64,000 bases of DNA from Amphibalanus amphitrite (lineage: Eukaryota > Arthropoda > Thecostraca > Balanomorpha > Balanidae), in the NCBI RefSeq assembly GCF_019059575.1, contig NW_024881781.1, positions 186,001 through 250,000 of the forward strand, read 5' to 3'. This document shows, piece by piece, positions 33,701 through 42,457 of this stretch; the first letter of the stretch is position 1, and every line of letters begins with the position of its first letter. Under the pieces are notes generated by a model. The model ran no database searches. It was not told the DNA's origin and saw only the letters and a list, made by a program, of their open reading frames with translations. A program made the translations under genes and the position numbers.

Positions 33701-36700
33701 TTGCGTACCAGTGAGCATAAATTGCTGGCTGGTGAGTTTCGTACTTTTTGGGGACGAAAATTACGTCTAGACTAACAAATTATTTATTGGACACGGCTGC
33801 AGGGCACTGTGGGTGTCAGCCGTCCGCTCAGCCGTGTAAGCTCGCTGATCAGAACGGTGTGGACTGTGGGTATCCCCCCGTCCCTAGCGTACGATTTCCC
33901 CAGGGGTGTCGGTGCCGGCCAGCCGACCCAAGGGACCCCGAGGGTGGCTTGCTCAGCACACAGCTCAGCATCCCTCTGTCACTGCTGACATTTACCCAAT
34001 GTCGCAGCGGGAGGGGCGTGCCCGCCTGGATAGACTGTACACTGTTCGCGGGTAGTAAAAATGGGCGAAGACCGGTGCCCGCTTGGGGATAGGTGTGAAA
34101 GGTTGTGTTTAATTTTTGCCGCTCAGGGTGAAGTATGGTTGTGTAGGACGTTGTTGCATTCTTGGAGAGGTAGGTTGAACAAAGTGCCTCATTGTTTCGG
34201 TTGATATTGTCATAGTTTATGTTGTTTGAGGTGTCTGTTGGCAAACGTTTGTATTCGACGTCATGTAATGGCACACTTGGGGCCAGATGTGGGTGTAATT
34301 GTCATGTAAATTATGGTACCATCGCCCACTCGAAGACGTCGGTGACTGCACCTTTATTGCGACCTTTAAATCCTACGCACCCCTTGAAACTCGATACGAC
34401 CATCATACCCATCCGGCAGTTGGAACTCCCACTGATTCAACGTCACTTCTGTTCGTTAACCATCCTCCCCTTCTCGACAGTCCGACTTTGTCCCCCTATT
34501 CTGGACCAGTATCACCACATTCACACTAATTTCTCGTTCCATTTCCAGGTGTGTTCGCGCTCATCAACGCGTTCGCGCTGCTCAAGTACCTGCAGCCGTT
34601 CGTGAGCAGGGCGCAGCTGCGGCACTTTTTCCTGGTGGCGGCCGCCGGCTCGGCGGCTCTGGTGTTCCTGGCCGTGGTGGGCCTGACGTACGCCGGAGTC
34701 ATCGCCCCCTGGAGCGGCCGGTACGTGAGGGGGGGGGGGGGTCATCTGGGCTCCCTGACGCGAGTAATCAGTCATCGTGTTTGGGAATGGAGAGGTATAA
34801 TGTGACACGTGACTTGGGAGGGGGATGTGTTTTGGAAATGGTTGTCAGGTCGGGAAATGGTTCGTCCCGGAGACGGAAATTTGGGTGACTAATGGTATCT
34901 GGTTAATAGGTCCGGGAGTCGAGCTGGAACTGTTTTTGAACTGACGAACACATTGTCCTGACAAACGCTTCCCGTCCTGACTAATTCCCAACCCGGATCC
35001 GAAGTTTCCTGTCAGGATGGTTTGTGCCGGCCAGGTCTGTAAATGATAGCAGCTGTGCACACTGCACAATCTGAATGTTTTCTTGATTGTCGTGCGCCGA
35101 ATATGCCCTGACGTAAGCTGGTGTTCCGTCTGTTACACGCCGTCATGTGTAACATTTGTGCACTCTTCGCCTCTCCTCCAGGTTCTATTCGCTCTGGGAC
35201 ACGGGCTACGCCAAGATCCACATTCCTATCATCGCCTCTGTGTCGGAGCATCAGCCGACCACCTGGTTCAGCTTCTTCTTCGACCTGCACATCCTGGTGC
35301 TCACCTACCCGGTGGGACTGTGGTACTGCATCAAAAACATCAACGACGAACGCGTCTTCAGTGAGTTGGACGGTCGGGTGTAGAGCTTGGAAGAAGCTGT
35401 AATGTATAAGGCTAGTGTGGTTCAGTCTTGGTGGCTACTATTGAGGAACCGTTTATGCTAGCAGCTGCCGTGGTTCGGTAGCGGTTCCAGTTAGCTTCTC
35501 GTCACCTTCAACTTCCCACACACCATACCTGTCATGGCTTTCTGCCCATATATAATCACTCCTGGTCTCCCCACAGTCGTGCTGTACCTACGCCGTCCCC
35601 TTTCACTGTTTTCCCTGACCGCTATCTCCATCTGATCATTTCGACTGCTCTCCGTCTCCGCCGATAGCCGTATTGTACTCCGTCTCTTTGACAGCTAATG
35701 TCGTCCCTCTGCCCTTTAACCTGTCTGACCGCCCCCCTCCCCATCCACAGTCGTGCTGTACGCCGTCTCTGCCGTCTACTTTGCCGGCGTCATGGTGCGC
35801 CTGATGCTGACGCTGACGCCGGTCGTGTGCGTCCTCTCTGCCATCGCATTCAGCCAGTTCTTCAGTCTGTACCTGCGGGAGGAGCGGGACGGCTCGTCCG
35901 GGGACAGTGATGATGATGACCCGGCCAACGGCAACAAACAGCTCTACGATAAGGTGGGTGGACGGGGAACGAGGATTTTTGTGTGTTTGATTCCGTATTA
36001 TTGTATTGGTGGATGTATTTCTTCCGTCTTCCACGCTGGCCTCTTGTCCTGTCGTGCGATGTTTACCCATGGGCCATGGCTGAGATTGATGGAGCAGTTA
36101 GACCGTGCGCGGCTCATGCAACATTCGTCCTCCACCCTGTGAACCCGCCCTTGACCCTGCCCCGTCGTCCCTCCATTCCACCAGGCCGGAAAGCTGCGCA
36201 AGATGCGCCACGAGCGGCAGTCAGCCGAGTCGGACGGCCTGGGCATGAACGTGCGGACCCTCAGCCTGGTGGCCGTCATCATGATGCTGATGATGTTCGC
36301 CGTGCACTGCACCTGGGTCACCAGCAACGCCTACAGCAGCCCCAGCATCGTGCTGGCCTCCTACAGCGGCGGGTAAGACTGTCGAGTTGGGATGAGGAGC
36401 AACGTCTGCCAGCTGGGGTGCGGTGGGGCAGACTTTGACGAGCAGGGCTTTGGCGTGCTCGGGGAAGATAGGATGGTGACCGGGATGGTGGTAGTTTGCT
36501 GTTCTAGGACGATGGATGATGTACTACAGAGAAGATTGGTCGGTATCGACTTTATCCTAGATTGCTAACTAGCAATCCAGGAATACATGAACTTACGTAC
36601 ATATGTGCTGATAGGAAGTTAGTTTTGAAGTTTACATACAGCGTTTAGATTCCGTTTTGTTTTGCCAAAAGTTAGTAATAGATACTATATTTAGGACTGA

Positions 36701-39700
36701 TATGTGCTTTCTTCCTGGGTTAGTTTTGCGATGCCCCACTTACAGACTAGTTGCGCCTTACTACAGTAAATCATTCGCGAAGTCGGCTTGTCTGCCGCAT
36801 TGCACCGTCCCAGTTCACTCTATGTGGAGTAGATCATAGCGTGACCTCGAGCCTGTAACTTCTCTCACCCCTCCAGATGAGGAAACAAACGGTCCGTCTT
36901 CCCGGTCCGTTCACTGACCCCTGACCCTCCGTTGCAGGGAGAGGAACATCCTGGACGATTTCCGCGAGGGCTACTACTGGCTGTGGCAGAACACGCCCGA
37001 GGACGCCCGCGTTATGTCCTGGTGGGACTACGGCTACCAGATAGCGGGCATGGCTAACCGCACCACGCTGGTCGATAACAACACGTGGAACAACAGCCAC
37101 ATCGCACTGGTGAGGATGACTGCTGTTACAGCCGCGCAGTTCCCCGCTCCTCCAACGGACGTAAAATGCGGTAACGGATGCAGAATGTAGTTACTAACGG
37201 ATGTGGAATGTACTAACATCTGCTGAATAGCGAGCACTTGGCCAGCCATTGTTCAACGCAGTCAAACGGTCGCACAATATGGCACTTACCAACTCACATC
37301 AGTAAACACATCGTATGCTCACACCATTGTCTGCGTATTTGTAGTAGATGATGTCAGGAAGAAAGCTCAGTTATGTGTCAGGGAGTAGGGTTATGAGCTG
37401 GACCTCTCTCGAACGCCGCTGATTGTTCTATAGTTTACCGTTTGCGGCTTTCTGAAGTGTTTGACCTGTACTGGCTTTGTCGGTTTTCGTTACATTAATT
37501 TCGTCCTGTCTTTCAGCGCCGTGGAGTTGTGTCGTATTTATACAGTATATATCTTCAGGAGCGTATCAAATTGCCTCAGTCCGTTACACCTTACGGAAAA
37601 CCACCCGTTTTGGAGGCTACACAGACTGTTCTCATCGAAAAAATTTTGACCATTATAGCGCTTGCTTATTAATTTGAAAAACGCTTGCGTTATGTGCATC
37701 CGTTATCTGTGACTGACCACCATGACGCCGGTCTGACCTGTGCCGTGTCTCTGCCCGTTCCTCAGGTGGGCAAGGCCATGTCGTCCAACGAGAGTGCCGC
37801 CTACGAGATTATGACGGCGCTCGACGTGGACTACGTGCTGGTCATCTTCGGTGGAGTGATCGGTGGGTGGGACGGTGGGCTCGAGATGAGTGGGCCGGGT
37901 CGGATGAGGGCCGGAGTAATCGGTGGTTGCAACGGTTGGACTAGCTGGCCTTACGGTGGAGCATTTACGGCTAAACTTGGTCTTTGAATGATACATACAT
38001 AAAATGCTTGAAGAAGTCGACATTAAAGTGTTTTTTTTAAATTGTTTTAAAGTGTTTTTTAGTGTTATCGACATATTTAAAGTTGCACAGTGCTGAGTCA
38101 GTTTTCTCAAATATTATTATATTGATTTTTTTCCTAAATTGTGGGATTTCGAAGAGTTCTTATATCCCGCTAGCGAGACTAAATAATATCCTGTTAATTA
38201 GGCAGGTTAATATGCGGATCTATTTAAGGAGCTTTGCTGAGTCATGGCGCTTATTGATCTTGTATAATTGTATATGCATACAGCAATGCATATCACAACC
38301 GCACTATTATTTCACATTAACCGTGATCCTTCATCTCTCACCGCACCCACCTCTTCCTGCGGCAGGCTACTCCGGCGACGACATCAACAAGTTCCTGTGG
38401 ATGGTGCGTATCGCCGAGGGCGAGCACCCGCAGGATATCAAGGAGAGCGACTTTTTCACCGAGCGCGGCGAGTTCCGCGTCGACTCGGGCGGATCGCGGA
38501 CGCTGCTCAACTGTCTCATGTACAAACTGTCCTACTACAGATTCGGAGAGATGAAGGTGGGCGCTCAATGCTTTTTTCGTCAATTTATATTCCATTTTCT
38601 GGGCGCTACTGGTCAGTGATGCAGTAGGCGCCCGAAAGCTCAAATGTCCACCTGACCTATCACATACTTTTCTCTAGGGTGGTGTACATTTCTGCTGCCT
38701 GTTTGGCTACAAAATATGAAATACTTCTCTGAATATCGGTAGAGTAGTAATGTCGGTAAGAGTTATTGGTCATATCACTATTTGTTTTGGGAATTTACCG
38801 GTGTTTATCGGTACCTGCTGCCGCCTTTTTTTTGTTACGGACTACCGTGCGTCACCTGACTGACTGACCAACCCTGTCCGATCCACAGACTGACTACCGC
38901 GTGCCGGCCGGCTACGATCGCACCAGGAACGCCGAGATCGGCAACAAGAACATCGCGCTCACCTACCTGGAGGAGGCCTACACCACCGAGCATTGGCTGG
39001 TGCGGATATACAGGTGGGTACGATAGGATCATGATTATACAGTATACACCACCGAGCACTTGCTGGTGCGGATATACAGGTGAGTACGACACGATTACAC
39101 CGTATACAGTATACACCACCGAGTTAATATTGGCTGGTACGGATATACAGGTGGGTACGATGCTTAAATCAGTGGCAACTGGCAGCTGATGTGGATACAC
39201 AAACTATCATAAACTGGTGGATTGGTCGGACAGTTTGACTTACACTGCTTGCATTGTGCGTCTAAATGGTCACCGGACAGATTTAGGCTGTCGAGTACTT
39301 ATTCCAGTCTTTTTACGAGTCATGTTGTGGAACCTAGTTGACTGACAGAGTGGTTCTCTCTTTGCACAGGGTGAAGAAGCCTGACGAGTTTAACCGTCCG
39401 AGTATACCAAAGAGGGAGAGGCGCATCAAGCGAGGCAAGGTGACACTCTCCAAGAAGGTAAGACATCAACTATCCGGCTTATATTAATTCTTCTTATTGT
39501 TACCCTTGTGCTTTCTCTAAGTACTTGATATATTCGTCTAAGATATTTACACGTCTTCAAACGTTGGTGGCCAATTTTGCTAATGCGTCTGTTTCCCTGC
39601 ATATTGCCAGGATTCGGTGAGCCACTGAGTATGTTTTGGTGCCTTTTCTCTGCACGCGCTCCCGGCGCGTGGCTTTGTATCTGGCAGTGGAGCATGCTGG

Positions 39701-40203
39701 GTATTTGGTGGCACTGTGCCGGTTTCTAGTCCTTTTGTGTGATTTTTTCGCTGCTATGCTTTTGTTCTTCGTCATCCTGCTGGGTCTTGCGTGTGACGGT
39801 TCAATGCCACGTCAGGCCGGCGTGTGGCACTCAATACATATACCTACATATGCACGGTTGTTGCGCACTGAATACCACACTGCGGGTAACCCTTCGTGCA
39901 TCCGCCAAGGTTGTGACCGAGTCCAGTCTTGTGTGCTTGGTTTGCCGCACGCCTGGTCCCCGAGTGTTAAGTTGTTTGTTCGACCAAGCAAATATGGGAA
40001 TCAGCAATAATTATGCTTCCGTGTCGGTTTAGAGATGTCGTTTACTTGATGTTCACATTGTTTAGTTGTTGATTAATGTTTTTCTTTTTGCCTTCCCTAT
40101 GCTGACCCATGCTCCTTTCCCTCAGACGGCAAAGAGGCGCCGCGGATCGCTGAAGGACCAGCCCGTGGTGGTCAAGGGCCGGAAGCCAGCTGCCAGGGCG
40201 TAG
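27550..40203 (+). CDS. STT3B: Oligosaccharyltransferase catalytic subunit STT3B, complete, 15 coding exons
   Basis: The 773-residue protein transfers the lipid-linked glycan to asparagine in N-X-S/T sequons in the ER lumen; it is a multi-spanning ER membrane protein. All 15 exon phases close (2322 coding bases). Visible family motifs are the first acidic motif in HEFDPWFNYRS (residues 51-61), the second acidic motif DNE (172-174), SVSE in the fifth luminal loop (353-356), and WWDYG (552-556), which binds the acceptor sequon. NRTT and NNTWNNS nearby are sequons. It matches STT3B rather than STT3A in the acidic cytosolic stretch ([11 protein letters not shown], about 440-450) and the long basic tail ([10 protein letters not shown]...RRRG). 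The length suits invertebrate STT3B (human about 826). The start codon is in exon 1, AACATGG context. Four introns carry duplicated splice junctions. A possible ATTAAA poly(A) signal lies near 41252. Confidence 0.97.
27717..28760 (+). other. STT3B intron 1
   Basis: AT-rich. At 28200-28310 a degenerate run of CCTAAC/CCTACA words is seen. Nothing else recognised. Confidence 0.6.
28761..28979 (+). CDS. STT3B: STT3B exon 2
   Basis: This exon encodes residues 57-128, starting [20 protein letters not shown], with a CCCACAG acceptor and a GTGAGC donor. The loop [21 protein letters not shown] is near-invariant across eukaryotic STT3. Confidence 0.97.
29377..29500 (+). repeat. Three tandem copies of the STT3B exon 3 acceptor
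   Basis: CAG followed by CTGACGGCGATCGCCACG lies in three copies with exon-like starts at 29382, 29434 and 29486 (52-bp period). Use of the first two would shift the frame, as 104 and 52 are not multiples of three. Confidence 0.92.
29486..29663 (+). CDS. STT3B: STT3B exon 3
   Basis: This exon encodes residues 130-188, including [17 protein letters not shown] with the DNE metal-binding motif. The acceptor and first 20 or so bases are present three times; only this third copy keeps the frame. Donor GTAAGT. Confidence 0.96.
29664..31754 (+). other. STT3B intron 3
   Basis: About 2.1 kb with a pyrimidine-rich, TCCGTT-rich stretch (30060-30370), a purine-rich G-run near 30470-30492 and a small CCTGAAGT repeat at 30719-30738. 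No gene recognised. Confidence 0.6.
31755..31820 (+). CDS. STT3B: STT3B exon 4 (22 codons)
   Basis: This exon encodes residues 189-210, [22 protein letters not shown], in phase 0 at both ends, between TTCCAG and GTGAGA. It is too short to stand out alone, but it fits the protein exactly. Confidence 0.95.
31821..33361 (+). other. STT3B intron 4
   Basis: About 1.5 kb; GC-rich 32090-32340, otherwise mixed. Open frames on both strands resemble nothing known. Confidence 0.6.
33362..33560 (+). CDS. STT3B: STT3B exon 5
   Basis: This exon encodes residues 211-276, [19 protein letters not shown] to [10 protein letters not shown]. Donor GTAAGT; decayed copies of this exon end and donor follow in the intron. 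Confidence 0.97.
33530..33740 (+). repeat. Repeated, decaying copies of the STT3B exon 5 donor
   Basis: The exon end ACCAGCGAGCACATGGCTTC plus GGCCGGTAAGT at 33536-33566 reappears at 33610-33648 (donor GTAAGT at 33643) and 33664-33697 (GTGAAA at 33691). A fainter copy is at 33706-33737. Confidence 0.85.
34549..34720 (+). CDS. STT3B: STT3B exon 6
   Basis: This exon encodes residues 278-333, two membrane segments ending [10 protein letters not shown]. Donor GTACGT, followed within ten bases by an intronic G-run. Confidence 0.95.
35182..35360 (+). CDS. STT3B: STT3B exon 7
   Basis: This exon encodes residues 335-393, [28 protein letters not shown] onward. SVSE is the mobile loop motif near the active site. 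Donor GTGAGT. Confidence 0.97.
35565..35775 (+). repeat. Duplicated acceptor of STT3B exon 8
   Basis: CCACAGTCGTGCTGTAC occurs at 35571 and again at the real acceptor (exon start 35751), 174 bp apart. Although 174 is a multiple of three, using the upstream site leads to a TGA after 19 full codons. A third, weak relative lies near 35670. Confidence 0.82.
35751..35953 (+). CDS. STT3B: STT3B exon 8
   Basis: This exon encodes residues 395-461: two membrane segments and then the acidic stretch after YLREERDG, ending KQLYDK. The acceptor ATCCACAG has a decoy copy at 35571-35576. Donor GTGGGT. Confidence 0.96.
36185..36372 (+). CDS. STT3B: STT3B exon 9
   Basis: This exon encodes residues 462-523, from [12 protein letters not shown] to [17 protein letters not shown]: the last cytosolic loop, the last membrane segment and entry to the luminal domain. 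Donor GTAAGA. Confidence 0.96.
36938..37109 (+). CDS. STT3B: STT3B exon 10 (WWDYG motif)
   Basis: This exon encodes residues 525-581, with [25 protein letters not shown] reads the +2 Ser/Thr of the acceptor sequon. It ends [11 protein letters not shown]. Donor GTGAGG. Confidence 0.98.
37766..37862 (+). CDS. STT3B: STT3B exon 11
   Basis: This exon encodes residues 582-613, [32 protein letters not shown], of the luminal domain. Donor GTGGGT. Confidence 0.96.
38366..38556 (+). CDS. STT3B: STT3B exon 12
   Basis: This exon encodes residues 615-677, [20 protein letters not shown] to YYRFGEMK, of the luminal domain. Acceptor GCGGCAG, donor GTGGGC. Confidence 0.97.
38889..39013 (+). CDS. STT3B: STT3B exon 13
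   Basis: This exon encodes residues 678-718, [20 protein letters not shown] to EHWLVRIY. The donor GTGGGT at 39014 is the first of three tandem copies. Extending to the second copy meets a TAG at once. Confidence 0.96.
38975..39160 (+). repeat. Three tandem copies of the STT3B exon 13 end and donor
   Basis: TACACCACCGAG...GGATATACAG plus donor occurs at 38979, 39045 and 39112 (period 66-67 bp), with donors at 39014, 39080 (GTGAGT) and 39151 (GTGGGT). Confidence 0.92.
39370..39457 (+). CDS. STT3B: STT3B exon 14
   Basis: This exon encodes residues 720-748, [20 protein letters not shown]..., the start of the basic C-terminal tail. Donor GTAAGA. Confidence 0.93.
40126..40203 (+). CDS. STT3B: STT3B exon 15 (stop codon)
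   Basis: This exon encodes residues 749-773 and TAG. The tail [12 protein letters not shown]...GRKPAARA is basic, as in other STT3B proteins. Acceptor CCCTCAG. Confidence 0.93.
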   Translation, partial: TAKRRRGSLKDQPVVVKGRKPAARA

Positions 40204-41275
40204 GTGGCGCTGCAGTCGCCATGATAGGTGGCGCCACAGTCATAGGTGACGCTCCTGCGGTGAGCGCCGTCCGAGTCCTGCCGGTAGAAACTTTCAGACG
40301 ATAAAAGAGGAATGTCATTCGTTCGGTTCAGCTGTCCTGGTCAGTCTCTGTATCAAATTACGTAACATGTGATGCCGCTGTGTATCGAGTGTAGTTTAGG
40401 TGGACGACGCTATATCAGGGTGAGACTGTGGCTCGCTGGCAGTCTCTAGTTTTGTTTATTTGTGTGATCACTAAGCACTGTGCTGAACGTAAACCATCTA
40501 CCACAACACTATTTGCATATGGTCGCGAGACTGCGCCGGCGTTGTGCCATGCACGGTCGGCTAAGGTCGAATTCCCGATGCAGTATCAGGCTGGCGCCAC
40601 TTGGGCCCCCTGTCCAGTGACGATACCCGGGCCTCCTCGGTCTGTCTCCTGAAAACCGAAGGCACGGTACCCCCGGCCAGCGTCGGCCGGCGACAGACGC
40701 TGTTCCCCGGCGCTGCAGGGACCAGGGGACCTCCGTGATCAGTGTGTGGCCCGGTACGGGGTCTCACCCCAGCGGCCAGTGCAGGACGGCACGGGCGCAC
40801 GGTTGTGAGGGACAGTGACGGACGGTAGACGGCGGTGGCGGCGACTGATTCGGCCCCGCTGACGGACGGGGGTGATCGGGAGTCACAACGGGCGCACGGC
40901 GCGCCAATTCCACCGCGGGGATCCGGCGCGCGCGCGCGCTGCGTGCCCCGCGGCACTGAGTGATGCCTTATTTTGTGGTAAACGTTCCGGGCGCGTCGGC
41001 CGAAAGTGCGCCGTTTGCTGTTGGGTTTTGCGCGATTGGGGGACAGGCACGTGACTGGATCCCGGTCCCGGGTCCCGGGCGGGAGGTGCAGTAGGCCGGT
41101 GGTGGGTGTCCGGATCCCGGGTCCTCGCCGGACCAGGGCACGTGTCTGACTGTGGTTTCTTTTGTCACGAAAAGTGCAACTGCCTGCAATCTGCGTGCGT
41201 GCGTGGGTGGGGAGTGTGGGCTCGTGCTCTTGTTGGTGTTAAATACATTTTATTAAATACCAGCTGCATTCGGTG
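40204..41275 (+). other. Probable STT3B 3' UTR
   Basis: It begins with TAGGTGGCGC-type words at 40201, 40224 and 40242, the first including the stop codon. GC-rich 40540-41120, with an alternating GC run at 40926-40942. The ATTAAA near 41252 is a plausible poly(A) signal. No coding potential recognised. Confidence 0.45.
41252..41257 (+). terminator. Possible poly(A) signal ATTAAA for STT3B
   Basis: ATTAAA lies in an AT-rich pocket (TTAAATACATTTTATTAAAT) inside GC-rich sequence about 1.05 kb after the stop codon, with GT-rich sequence after it. It is a variant signal and unproven. Confidence 0.4.
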
Positions 41276-42307
41276 ATGCTATTTACTGGGCTAGTTAGAA
41301 GAGGTTGTTGGCGGCCCGGATGGCTGTCTGCGTCACTTGGTTTGCACATGTGTTTCCTGTCGAGTTTAGGGATGGGTGAGTCAGCGTCACACTCGCAGCT
41401 AAGTGGATCGATGCAGTGTACTGGGATAGAAAGGGTGTGAGTGAGTCTCCGTGCTGTGACAGCTCTGTTCTGTCAATTTTGAGGGAAATAATGTGCGCTC
41501 GTGCTTTGGTTTTGCTCGAAGACGTCCGTCTCCGCTGCTCGCACTGGTGGATCCAAGTGGGAAGTGGGAGCCGGGGGTTCAAGGGCTATGGCTTCCCCAA
41601 GAGTAGGCATGTGTTTGTTCGTGACCTCAAAGGACCCTCCCCTGGTCAAAATCGCTCGTGCCGGTCAACAATTTTCGGCAGTTGCCCTGTCATTCCTCTC
41701 AACTACGGACTCTTATAGCAAAAGATCCGTGCTTACTCCGTGATCGCTGCTTATCTTTTATTTGGCGGAAAATCAAATTAATTTAGGTATAGCTAAGTAT
41801 TTGCGAGGTATTGAGCCTAAGCGTGTGCGATCGAAGCGAGGTGCAAATTTTACTCACTCTGCGCGTTGCAGCCTTGCAACTCTCGCATAGTATTCCGGCG
41901 CTTTTTACTAAATCGATATAAAATTTTGGTTGCCCAATGTTCATTTTCGTTATTGGTGACCACGAGACACCATATTGTTGTCGCGGTTGAGGACGAACGG
42001 GTCAGATGTGTCTATTTTTGCACCCATCTGTCCGCGGGCGGACCGGGCGAGAATGAGGACAAGCTGGCACGGCACCTCGCGGGCCCCGGGGGCTCTTGAC
42101 GTTTTCGCGGCGGTCGCTCGCGGGCCGGCGGACGGGTCCGTGGCCAGTCTCGAATAACTGCTGGTGTGCGCGGTGTGGCTGCCGGGGCTCGCGCGTGGCC
42201 CGTGGACTGCATGGTTCTGTGAGCCGGGCTCGGGGAGCGGCGTGAGGTGGACGGTTCCCACGCTCGGTTTCCACCTGTTGGTCGTCGATAGAGAATTCCG
42301 TACCGTA
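41276..42307 (+). promoter_or_regulatory. Amph upstream region, promoter and 5' UTR
   Basis: The 1 kb before the first Amph exon has an isolated TATAAAA near 41917 and turns GC-rich at 42010-42260. The reading frame of exon 1 stays open upstream to at least 42164, so the leader cannot be separated from coding by a stop codon there. Confidence 0.35.
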
Positions 42308-42457
42308 ATGTCAACAACTCGCTCGCAGCCGCAGTCTGGGCCCAATGGGAATAAGGCGTCGCAATCGCCGCCGCCTTCCCCGCTGAAGATGTCCGAGATA
42401 AAACCGGAATTTATTGCAAGATCAGTTCGAAAACATGCTGGAAGGGCGAAAGAAAGG
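42308..42457 (+). CDS. Amph: Amph exon 1 (start; two in-frame ATGs)
   Basis: This exon encodes 50 codons from ATG 42308. A Pro/Ser/Gln-rich 27-residue stretch comes first, then M28 (ATG 42389) begins MSEIKPEFIARSVRKHAGRAKER, which corresponds to the usual amphiphysin start. Donor GTGAGT, phase 0. Confidence 0.85.
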
